Program-made: the position numbers and the translations under genes
Origin: Amaranthus tricolor
Taxonomy: Eukaryota; Streptophyta; Magnoliopsida; Caryophyllales; Amaranthaceae
DNA: 64,000 nt
Direction of reading: 5' to 3'
Assembly (NCBI RefSeq): GCF_026212465.1
Contig: NC_080056.1
Coordinates: 6,284,017-6,348,016 of the forward strand
Notes under the pieces: model-generated
Seen by the model: the letters and a program-made list of their open reading frames with translations, nothing else
Database searches by the model: none
What the model was told of the DNA's origin: nothing
Shown: positions 29,930 through 40,393 of the stretch, piece by piece
Layout of the letters: each line of letters begins with the position of its first letter
How positions within the stretch are numbered: position 1 is the first letter of the stretch

Positions 29930-32900
29930 TACTGTAAATTTGTAATGTGCAAGGAATTTCAGTTCAAGTTCAATGGGAAATTGATGAGTATAGTTCTATG
30001 AAGCAAAAAGAGGTCTAGGTAAGAGAGTTGGATGCTCGAGGCTCAAGCATGTGATCATTCCTAGTGTTCAGACTTGGATTTGTTCTTGCTAAATAACGAT
30101 TATTTTGGAAATCATTCTAACGTGGCAAGATTTGATAGAGTGATAGTTTTGTTATTTTTGTTTTTCTTTTTATTATTATTGTTTTATATTTTTTTATGGT
30201 TTATAAATCACGGTTATTAACTAGAAATTATTGTTGGCAAACACAATGTTAGTGACACGGTCTCACCGAAAGACACACTTTGAATAGTCTATCTAATACT
30301 CCCTCCAAGCATCATACATTCTACTAAAACACTAAAAGAATATGCCACACATCACTTATATATTACGTTTTTCTGCCTAAATGTATTAGTAATTGAATAT
30401 GAAAACTTTGATTTTTAATTAAACTTTGTTTCCTAATGAATAATAATAGTAAAAAAAAAAAAAAAAGCAATTCTTAAAACTTTGATTTTTCAAATACACT
30501 TTTTTAAGAAAAAATAATTTTGGTAATTTGATTTTAGTAAATTTTATTCATTATATCTTATTTACGATACAAAAACAGTTTTGAGTTAAAAATAGTCGTT
30601 AACTAAAAATAACCTTATAATTAAAAACTCTTAAATTACGTACTCCTACAAATATTTAGAATAATGTCAAAATATATGTCAACTTAATTATTCAGCTTAC
30701 TTTAATATTTGAAAAATAATAAATAAAACTTATCTAGAACAATTTTACACTGATAAATATAATAAAGGAAATTATATTTAGAGCATGTCATTAATAAAGT
30801 GTTGTTTATTGGTACACCGTATATTCATTTCATAGAAGAAAGTTTTTTTTAAATGATTTCATAGAAGAAAGTTTGATTTACTGCTTGCATAATAATTTAG
30901 CCTTTGATTAATAAACCTTAAATTGATATGTTTATTCTAATTAATCAGTTTACTTAGAAAAGAAAATTTTTCATTAGTAGAAATTATTTTTCATGAGTAT
31001 TAGAAATTATTTTAATCAGTGAAGTAAATTCATTTACTAATAATCTTTTTAGTTAGTAAAATAGTTATAATCAATTAAAATTGTTACTTTAGAAAAATAA
31101 ACAATTATATTTAATAAATTTTTTTATATAAATTAACAAAATAATGCATCTGTGCATTGCACAAGAACTTATACTACTTTACTAGTAATGTCTCATTTGC
31201 TTTGTGCACTATACTCAATGCACTTATTCAATCTTTAATATCTCTAATTGTGCATAATTAAAAATTATGAAAAGTTAATATATAATATTTGCATTGAGAC
31301 GAATCAAACAACATTCCACTTGACTATGTTTTAACTTATAGATTAATAATAAAATACGAATTAAGAGTAAGAAATGAATAGCGTCCAAAAAGCAATAGAG
31401 ACATTACTAGTGAATTGGAGGGAGTATATAGTACTCTCTTCATTCCTTAATAAAATTTTCAAGGAATGTTCACAAGAAATAAGATAAATAGAATTTTATT
31501 TTTTTTATAGTGATATATTATTTTATTGAATAATAAATTTAATGGAAGAAAATATAAGGACCATAACTATTAAAAAAATGTTAAAAAATTAGTACAACTA
31601 ATAAAAATTATTTTTATAAAATTAATGAGAAACATATGAAAACCATATTAAATATAAAAATGATAAAATGACGTTAAGATATATATGGACCATATGCATT
31701 ATAAAACATTAAAATGGGGATGAATAAGGTTATTTTTGTTCAATATTTGTGATATAAATAGAAAAATTCTTTATGAGAAATAACAAATAAAACAACCAAA
31801 AATGGCAAATGGAAAGTTCTTTAAAAAACGGAGGAAGTATGAGAATATAAGCTCTTTGTTTGAGGTTGTCTGACCGAAAGACATTCTCTCATAAAAGTAA
31901 CTTTTTGGCAAATGGAATGGTTGTGGGATGGTACCTGGTTGGTGGTTGATTGTTTATTTTTTAGTTAACTTATTTGAACAAGGTGTTGGTTTTTTGGTTG
32001 GTGTTTAAACTAGTTGAATAAGTTAACTGTTTAATAAGATATTTGGTAGAATTAAGTATTACATTGTGTTTTTATTAAAAAAAAACGACAACACGCCGAA
32101 AATGAATCAAAAAATCAATCAAGTTCTTCATTTTTGATTAGAAGGTACTAACCAAATGAAGTGAATTTTTTGACATTTTTTGCTCTCAAATAAATGGGCA
32201 CGACTCACGAGTCACCCCTAAATTAATTTTGTACAACTTAGATTGACTTGAAATCCAAGAGAAAAAATAGTCAAATTATATTTTTTTGAAAAAATTGAAA
32301 AATAACCTGAAATTAACTTACTTTAAAAAAATGTGAAAATTTCTTCAATTTTTATCAGTTTTTGTCATTAAGTCGAGTCTCGCTATATATTATTTTGTTA
32401 ATTTTGTAGATTGTGCGAATGTTTTGTTATTCAAATTATTAAAATCGTATATTAAATCATTCTTGTTAAAACGTATTTATAAAATACAATTAATTATATT
32501 TATATCTTATTTAACGTTGACTAGTTGGATCAACGATAATTTAATTAACCCGAAAGTAATCCAACACAAAGTTAACCCAATAGAAGATAATATAGTTGAA
32601 AATTACTCAACCCGAAGTCCTCTAACTCGGTCATTTTGATAGATCTATGCAAACAATACTTAATTCGACCAAATTTATGAATTTAAGACTTTAAGTTTAA
32701 TAATTTGAGATGTTATAACAATGAATCATAATTTGTGTGTATTAAGAAAATTTGAAATTGAGTCCATGTCAAATTTTTTACATCTAGATTCAACCATAAA
32801 CCGTAGTTATATATAAGTATAAAAAAGTTAAAATTTTAACTTATGTCACTAAAATTTGATGAATATTATTTATCATTTTTATAACATCTAACTGATAATA

Positions 32901-33565
32901 TTATATTACTTTACTAATAAATATCTAAGTCATACTTTATTTATTTCATTATATTTGCTATATTTGACTTTTTACGCATCTAAATATATTTATTTTAATT
33001 ATATCTATACATTGAATCATGCATTACTAACAATTGTAAATGTTAATATCATGAAAATATGCGATTAACTACAACATATAAAACAAACCTAAACAATAAA
33101 TATTTCAGAACGGAGACAGTAGATACAAATCATATTATTCGAAAAAGATGATTAATTTGATACTCGAATTTGGGATATTATTATACTTCTATATTCAAAT
33201 GAGATAGTTTTTTAATTTTTTGTGTGTAAAATAAATATTTAATTCATTTTGATTTTAAATAGATCAAATGGAGTATATTTTTTTTACAGAGTAGGTTGCG
33301 AAAAGAGAAAAACTAATTTAAATCAAACTTAAATTTCTAGTTGCTACTCCATAAAGAAATACTTACTCCGTTTTATTATACTTGATACATTTAATTTTTT
33401 ATGCAATTTAATGTATTATTTAGAACATTCATATATTGAACTATGCACATCTAAAAATTATAAACAATTAATATTAAAAAAGTATATGATCGACTATATT
33501 ATTCCTTACACATTGACCGCAATAAATTAAACGGAAGTACATACTCAAGTTGAAAATCTAATTTT
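29930..33565. other. AT-rich intergenic DNA upstream of the kinase gene
   Basis: This holds the kinase promoter (minus strand, from 29930 upward) and about 3.5 kb of AT-rich sequence with no supported gene. A Stowaway element lies at 31434-31837. CTCCCTCC-type ends at about 30298 suggest further old miniatures. The small open frames do not resemble coding sequence. Confidence 0.5.
31434..31837. mobile_element. Stowaway-type MITE
   Basis: The left end reads TA|CTCTCTTCATTCCTTAATAA. The right end, in reverse complement, reads TA|CTTCCTCCGTTTTTTAAAG. The TA duplications are at 31432-31433 and 31838-31839. The CTCCCTCCGTTCC-like terminus is characteristic of plant Stowaway elements. It is 404 bp and non-coding. 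Confidence 0.75.
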
Positions 33566-33924
33566 GGAAATTTCATGTGGTAACCCTGAATTATCGGCTT
33601 TTTCGCGTGGTAGACAAATATTTTTTTAATCCACATAGTGACTTTAAACTTTCAACTTTTCCACATAGTAGACAAAAGGAAAATTTTTTTGTTAACTTTA
33701 TGCTATTATTACCAAACACAATGACTTTTTTCAAAAAATAAATGTCGTGATCACCTTAATTAACCACATATTTTGTAATCGAGTCTAAATGAGTGCTTAA
33801 TTTAACAAAAAATTTAACATTTTGTCTTCCACATAAAAAAGTTGAAAATTCAAAAACACCACATAAATTTATTATATATCACGTGGAAAAGCCAAAAACT
33901 CAATATCACTATACAAAATTTCCT
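33566..33924. mobile_element. Small MULE-like MITE
   Basis: The ends are GGAAATTTCATGTGGTAACC on the left and, in reverse complement, GGAAATTTTGTATAGTGATA on the right. Inner parts are also inverted repeats (GGCTTTTTCGCGTGG / GGCTTTTCCACGTG). The flanking 9-mers match only about 7 of 9, so the duplication is degenerate. It abuts the next MULE at 33938. Confidence 0.6.
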
Positions 33925-33945
33925 TTCAATTTTTAATGGAAAAAT

Positions 33946-36587
33946 TGTAACACCCCTGAATTTGTAACCCCTTAAACAGAACCAGAAATCGTGAAGGAAG
34001 GGAGGAAATTCAGGTGTTACATAAAAGAAAAGGGAGAATAATTAGAATAACGCTAAAGATTAATTAAAAAGGTGAGTAAGTGGAAATTTCAGCGCATCTT
34101 TGCTGAAAACTGAGGATGTAAGAAGGATATATAAATGGATAACATAACTAAATAATCTAAGGCCTTTAATGCCTTCAAGAATACGTCACAACGAAAAGAA
34201 TCATCGTCGGCTTCTCAAATCATCAACTCTAACGAGGATCGTGGTTCCAGTGTTAATGCATCGATCTGACGGATACTAAAGGAGTATTCTCATTACTGTA
34301 CATCCAAAAACTACACAGCGGAACTATGGATCATACAAGGAGTCACATGGCTCCATAGAAAAGTATAATCCCAAAAGAAAACTTTACAAGTTATATAGAA
34401 GCTACAAGCATTAGACAATTTGTACACAATTGTTACGACCGTACTCCGCTCTTTCCCCCAATGCAAAGCAAAAGAAGCTCCTATACCTGTCATGTCAAGC
34501 TATGATCCTCCTGCTGCTCAACATAATGACCATAGTCAGATGTGTCATAGCAGGAACATCATAGAGAGTCATGAGCAAACAACAATAAACACATACACGT
34601 CAGTAATTAATGAGCTTATAACAATTGAAGTAATTGAACAAAACTATAGACAACGATATAGTATGGCAATAACGAGTCTACTCATCTGTCTAAACACTTC
34701 TATTTACTTATAATTTCTCTTTCAAACTACTAATCTCTTGAGTATATTCAAAGGTAGTGGATCCTTTCTCTATTCATGGCATAGTGACACGACCAAGGGC
34801 GTTATCTGCCATCCAGTGCCCATGGCAAAGTATGAGCTCGTACCCCCTCCAGCTGACTCTCTCGGGTCCTACCTTCGGGAAAAACTAACACACTGGGGTA
34901 CTAAACCAGTGAAGAGGCCACCATATTGGGGTTCGCAAGGCCCGCATGGTAACACCTCGGTCAAGGGGCGGTATCGGCCATCCGGTGCCCAGTGACCCAA
35001 GCATGCTCATATACCCCTTACGGTGGTCCCGTTGGACCTCACCTAGGGGACTACTAAATCAACCGGACATAATCCCGTTGAGTCACGCCAACAAATTATA
35101 AATCAAGGCTCAATAAGTAGGAAATCACTTCGATATCACGCACAACCATGGTGCGTTCTCTACTATTTAGAAATTTGTTCTCATAGTCTCCTAAGGCTTT
35201 TATTCTACTTGCCTATATCACTATTATGACTATTCACTAGCATGGTTTACTTTTTGGCGTTCTATAATTCTCATGCAATGCATATAATCATGTAATATTG
35301 ATAATACTTTGAAACGATGAATATAATAATTAATTATTGCGTGTACGTACCTGCAAGCGTCACTGCACGACCACAAGTTACAAAAATCACCCAACTAAGG
35401 GTCTACTTTCCTCTTATAAACTGGGAACCTATACAAGTTAGGAATAAAACTTATAAGTTCTCTTAACTACTTTGTCATACCAACTAAATGCCCAAGTAAA
35501 CACTATCATTTGCTTGAGCTAAGTTTTCAATTGCTCTAACACACACATCTCATTCAACACCCATCATAATCATTGACTCAACAACAACATAAGTCGTTCC
35601 ATCAATTTAAGAATAAAAGAATTATGTAAATCGTTCCTTTACATCAACCATATTTGAGTTATATTGATTCACGTTACCAAAAAACATAACAAATCACACT
35701 TGAATCTTACGATGTTAATATAGTGCTAATATGATGATAATGGCAAATCTTAAAGTTATCACATCGCAATATCATTTATTACATTCTCCAAGGTTAGAAA
35801 GAACTATAATCAAACATCGTAACAAGTAACTTTAGCAACCATCAATGATAAGTTGACACTATACTCATGATGTAGCTATATTAACAACCTAACAAAAGTA
35901 CTTGTGATTAACAACAATCAAACAACACTAATTAACAACTATTACTCCCAATTAAGAACCAAGACCACTTTCATAGTCAACCACAAGCATATCATTACCA
36001 ACTATCACTTATCACAACAATAGATTACCAAACTAAGCCTTAAAACAATTTGTAAAGTTTTCCAATCAACCATCTCACTACCAAATGTAGCATACACACA
36101 CACCATAAGTAATTTCATTTCCAAATCGAGCCCTAGACATGATAAAGATGACATTTTTAACCAATACTCATTTCAACTATTCAAAGTAGGAACTCAATAA
36201 TCAAGTAAACATCAATTTATCAAAGAAATACTTAGAAATCAAAGAACAAATGGCTCACAATTATAGAGTTAGAGAAGGGGAGCTAAAGCAAGGGACTTGT
36301 GATGGTGGTTTGCACGACTGGGGTGTGCACAGAGGCGGCACAGCCCTTGTGGTGGTGCTATTGGCGTGTGCGGGTAGGAGAAGGTCAGGGCTGCTGCTTG
36401 TGGGAGAGGAAATGGGTTGTTGCTGCCGGCTGCTGCTCGTGGAGGGAGGCGCGACTGTTGTTGCTGCTCGTGGAGGCTGCCGGCTGCTCACAGGGAGGGA
36501 GGAGGGAGTGAGAGAGAGAGAGAAGAGAAGAGAGGGGATGGGAGTGACGGCTTCTTGAGCATTTAGGGTTTTCACGAGTTTTTATAC

Positions 36588-36633
<46 letters not shown>

Positions 36634-36938
36634 GTTTATTTATTATTAGGTTTATTTATTTATTTATTTTTATCTCGATTCATTTTCTTGCGAGACCCAA
36701 CTAAGAGACTCACCTTCGTGGGCTCACACATTTTAATAAAATAATCATTTTGATTCGAACCTCTTTATTTAAGAAATCGTAACTATATTTTTAATATATA
36801 TATATAAGTTAACATTTAAATTCATGTATGCAAGAAATTTATTAAAACTAATTCAGAAATAATTAAATATTATTGTAAAATCTTTAAAAACTATTAAAAT
36901 ATTAAATAATTACGTCATTAAAATCTCGGGGTGTTACA
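33946..36938. mobile_element. Large solo LTR, 3.0 kb
   Basis: The sequence starts TGTAACACCCCTGAAT and ends TCGGGGTGTTACA, flanked by the perfect 5-bp duplication AAAAT (33941-33945 and 36939-36943). The 11-base inverted ends TGTAACACCCC / GGGGTGTTACA are long for an LTR. No gag or pol is present. LTRs of about 3 kb occur in some plant Ty3/gypsy (Tat/Ogre-like) families; assignment to that group is inference. It holds a GC-rich imperfect tandem pair (about 34775-34860 and 34945-35020) and an ATT microsatellite near 36590-36632. The open frame at 36250-36558 is low-complexity. Confidence 0.9.
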
Positions 36939-37438
36939 AAAATTGTCGGGAATAATCTAATCTATTGACGAACCACTGTAAATAATCCGTAATATCGATT
37001 ATTTGTGAATAATCCCACCTTTTCACTATTTTTGCTCGTAGCACCCCTTAGGAATCAATAACCGGCTAATGCAGGTTAGCATATGGTAGTTATTTCTTCT
37101 ATCCCCTTTATTTCATCTATCCCCTTAGAAATCTATTTTCAAACCATCATCTTTAAATTCCTCTCCTTCCATCTTCAAATTTTTGTGTCGATTTCCTCCC
37201 CCTCATCTCCAATTTCAGATTCCTCCATCTTCATCTCCATGTGCATCTGCATTGACTGAAATTAGGGTTGGATTATCTGTATCTACATCTGCATCTCCAA
37301 TTTCAGAGGCTGAACCGTGTATTGCTGGTGGTCTCCATCAACATGGTAAGTTAATTCCTTTTAATCTTTGATACTTTAATCATTACATTGTTCTAGTAGA
37401 ATCAAATTGGTAATGAATTTCAATAATGTGTTGAGTGT

Positions 37439-37678
37439 TTAGGTTAATGATTTCGAAAAATAAGCAATGTTCATCAACCCCAAACAACCAATTTCAAACA
37501 AGAATGTAATAGAGTTAAGAGGTTTACTTATAGGCCAATTTGGACAAGAATAGAACTTTTCTCCAGGTCGAGAACCCTTTTTAGCCACCTGTAATTTCGC
37601 CATATACCCGTGCTCACATCTGACCCCATTATTCCAAGTTAAAGCTCTACTATGGGTGGCGAAACAATTGGAGTTCAT
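37439..37678 (-). pseudogene. GRF-type zinc-finger fragment in the MULE
   Basis: From an ATG at 37678 the minus strand reads MNSNCFATHSRALTWNNG, then CEHGYMAKLQVAKKG, then RPGEKFYSCPNW. This matches the first half of a plant GRF zinc finger (C-x-H-G ... K-x-G-x-R-P-G-x-x-F-x-x-C-P). The closing F-x-W part is not in frame. A GTAAAC after CCTATAA could be a donor leading to a second exon that I could not find. Like the GRF gene at 3467, it reads inward from a MULE terminus. Confidence 0.65.
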
Positions 37679-38220
37679 ATTTTCATAATTAAAAAAAAAA
37701 ATTGCGTTAAGGTTAAGGAAGTAGGTGAAGAAGAAGAACAAAAATAAAGAAAGTAGGTGAAGAAGAAGAATAAGAATGAAGAAAGTTAGGGTTAAGGAAG
37801 AAGATGGGTGAACAAGATGAAGACATAAAAAAGAATGAGAAGAACACCTGCAATGACTAGTTTGTAACCTGTATTTGCCGGTTGCTTTTTTTCAAAGGGA
37901 TAGTAAAAAAGTGAAATTATTCATAAATAATCGATAATACGAATTATTCATAGCGATTTGTCAGAATTATTCTCTGCAATTTTTCCATTTTTAATTGAGT
38001 GGAGTAAATTCAGACACTATGCCAGAAATCGGGGGGCAATCGTCAAGTTTTCTAACCCCCAACTCTTCTTTCATATTCAAAATCAATTCAAATCAAACAT
38101 GAAGAACATCATCTAGTTTCTAATTATAGCAGATTTTCACCATTTTCCCTTGCAATATCCCTACAAATCCTACAAATTCCCATCAATGTGCATCATTTTG
38201 TGACTAATCCTAGTTCAAAC

Positions 38221-40009
38221 ATGAAGAACAACAGAATCTCTGCATCAAATCATCATATTAAGATATAGAAAACGCAGCAGCAGAATTCTCGAACTCCATT
38301 GAAGGTAAAAGATTTCAACATTTCATCTTCTACTTCTATTGAAGCTCCAAGTGGTTGTCTTAGATTCTTTCTTTCTCATCATTCTTCCAATGTTTCTAAA
38401 ATTGTTAGTAATCGAAGACCCAAATCTTACGTTTCCGATAAAACCCCTAAATCAGCCCCTAATATTAGGAATTTGAAGGGTGGATTAAGTTATAATGGTG
38501 GAAATTTAGATAATAATTGCAATAATGTGCAAAACCCAGAAAAACCCATGTCTAGAAATGCTCAAAGGTTAAAGAAAAACCCTTCTCCTTCTCTCTGTCT
38601 TTGGAAATCTGGTAAAAAATCTTGCTCAAAATCTCGTCATTTGTGCAAATTTTCTGCTGATTCTGACAATAAATTTAGTGAAAATACTGCAATTTTTACT
38701 CCTGTGAATAATTTAGGAACTGGGTTTCATCATAAAACAGCCAATTTGGGTGAAAAAGACCCAAATTCTTCTGATAAAAGTAGCCCAATTCCAGCAATTC
38801 AAGTTTCAATTTCTCCAGAGATTAATGGTGGATCAAATTCTATTGCAAAATCAACACCCACCACTTGTTATGCTGCTGGCCATGTTCTTTCAGGTGTGAG
38901 TGATAAGAGAAAATGTAGGCCTAGAGGATTACTCACCATTGGGGATAATAACTTGTTTGGATCCTCTAAAACTATGGTGATTGATAGTAAAGATGAAAAT
39001 GTCATTGGGACCCACAAGTCTAGGTGTTGGGTTTCTCTTGTTCCTTCTTCTGAAGATGCTTCAATCCATTGGATTTTATCTCCTTGTGACGAAGAACATA
39101 AAATTGGATAAAATTGAATTAGGATGAACTTTCTATGGATTCTAGCTTATTGTGTTCATCTTCATCAAGTCTAGGGTTTTCCTCTGAATTAGGATCTAAG
39201 AGTAACAGTGGTGTCACCGATAGTGATGCCACCACTGTTACTCGTGTTAGTGGAAGTAAAAGCTCGGAGTTTCGAGCCCATCCATGGCCTTCATTTGATT
39301 GTATGGTGCGTAGTCCCTCACCGACATCTCCTAATGTTACTGGTTTCATGATCGAAGCCTCCCCTGAACACGAGGGGAATCCCCTCGATGTTTAGATGAT
39401 TCGATAGGAAGTGGAAATGTTATTCGAACTCCACAATCGAGTTCTAGTTCACAAAGTTTTGGATTCTCGCATATGAGTCGAGATGAGTTATCTCGACTTT
39501 GGTTTGAATGTGAACTTAACTCGGTAATTGAAGTTCTTCGAAGAGTAAGCTTATCCCCGGAATGTGATTTACCTAAGACAAGTTTCGAGTTTAACCCACT
39601 GATTAAACTCAATAGTTCTATTGACTTTGCTGCATTCCGAAAAGCCTTTGATAATCCGATTTTTCCTGATGTTTCTGAAGATAGGATATCATGGAGAGAA
39701 GGCTTGGAAAGTCGTATATTCGAAATGGACGAGTTAGATTGTTGTAGATGCTTTTCCAATGAAGAAGATGATGCCAATGATCGCAATGATCCCTATGAAT
39801 CCTTTTCTTGTCGTGAGGTAGTCGATTTTGATTCTGATAGAATCGAGAATAGTTCTCGTGAGCCTATAAACCTTGAAAACGAAGAAAAACTCATTTCCGA
39901 GGAAGGAACTACTAGTGTATCTCTCGAGTTCGACAATGGTGATGAAATTTTGGATGTGGTGAAAGATTCTAGTTGGAAAGTGTGTGAGAATCAGTTGTTC
40001 AAAGTATGA
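38221..40009 (+). pseudogene. Disrupted plant gene of unknown function, intronless
   Basis: Three long open stretches in successive frames appear to be one gene. Segment 1 is ATG at 38221 to 39111, with an in-frame TAG at codon 16 (38266-38268); after it the frame gives KTQQQNSRTPLKVKDF and APSGCLRFFLSHHSS, and near the end CWVSLVPSSEDASIHWILSP. Segment 2 (about 39126-39385) gives DELSMDSSLLCSSSSSLGFS. Segment 3 (about 39383-40009) gives SHMSRDELSRLWFECELN and a long acidic tail. One stop and two frameshifts (near 39100-39125 and 39370-39385) separate them, with no usable introns. I recall similar plant-only proteins of unknown function, and the position would fit At2g43990. It is a young pseudogene, or the sequence has base errors. 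Confidence 0.7.
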
Positions 40010-40100
40010 TTCTTGTGTTGTCTGGCCTGAGTTTGCTACATTTTTTGCTTTTATTACATTCTAGAATGTGTTCACAATATCTCATTTCTTTCTTTCTACA

Positions 40101-40106
40101 AATAAA
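40101..40106 (+). terminator. AATAAA poly(A) signal of the broken gene
   Basis: An AATAAA lies about 90 bases after the stop at 40007-40009. It borders the left end of the miniature element at 40113, so it may be the normal cleavage signal retained by the locus. Confidence 0.4.
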
Positions 40107-40112
40107 ATTGTT

Positions 40113-40393
40113 GAAAAAATTGATATTAATAATTTAATTTTTTATTCATTCGCTATGAATAATTTTACTTTTGGATTATTTTTTTAATAATCTAACCTTT
40201 GCCCTTAGTTTGCTATTCGCAAAACTTTTTATTTTATAACAATTTAACTTCTACCCTTAAATTACTATTAGCATATCTTATTAGTATGCTGACAGCAAAG
40301 TAAGGGCAAAGATTAATTTATTCAAAATAATTTAAAGTTAGAATTATTCACAATGAATGTGTGAAAGGTTGAATCATTAATATCAATTTTTCC
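40113..40393. mobile_element. Miniature MULE-like element, copy 2
   Basis: Left end GAAAAAATTGATATTAATAA and right end, in reverse complement, GGAAAAATTGATATTAATGA. The body has CCCTTAGTTTGCTATTCG and, inverted, ATGCTGACAGCAAAGTAAGG. It is the same family as 45595-45874 and as the element split by the MULE at 3113. The flanking 9-mers match imperfectly, so the ends are uncertain by a few bases. Confidence 0.75.

Larger units (their letters stand above)
33938..37986. mobile_element. Non-autonomous MULE split by a solo LTR
   Basis: A perfect 9-bp target duplication ATTTTTAAT (33929-33937 and 37987-37995) bounds the element. The terminal repeats start GGAAAAATTG. They continue on the left (36939 onwards, after the LTR) as TCGGGAATAAT and on the right, in reverse complement, as CAGAGAATAAT; similarity extends about 150 bp. 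Without the 2993-bp LTR and its duplication the element is about 1.05 kb. It carries a GRF zinc-finger fragment on the minus strand but no transposase. It ends about 230 bp upstream of the broken gene at 38221. Confidence 0.9.

Noticed and set aside
36250..36575. Overlapping open frames rich in Gly, Val, Arg, Ser and Pro
   Set aside because: They come from a GC-rich low-complexity part of the 3-kb solo LTR; there is no domain.
33946..36938. Reading this segment as a DNA transposon with 11-bp TIRs and an 8-bp AAAAATTG duplication
   Set aside because: TG...CA ends with an exact 5-bp AAAAT duplication explain it as a solo LTR, and the extra shared TTG equals the MULE terminus that follows.
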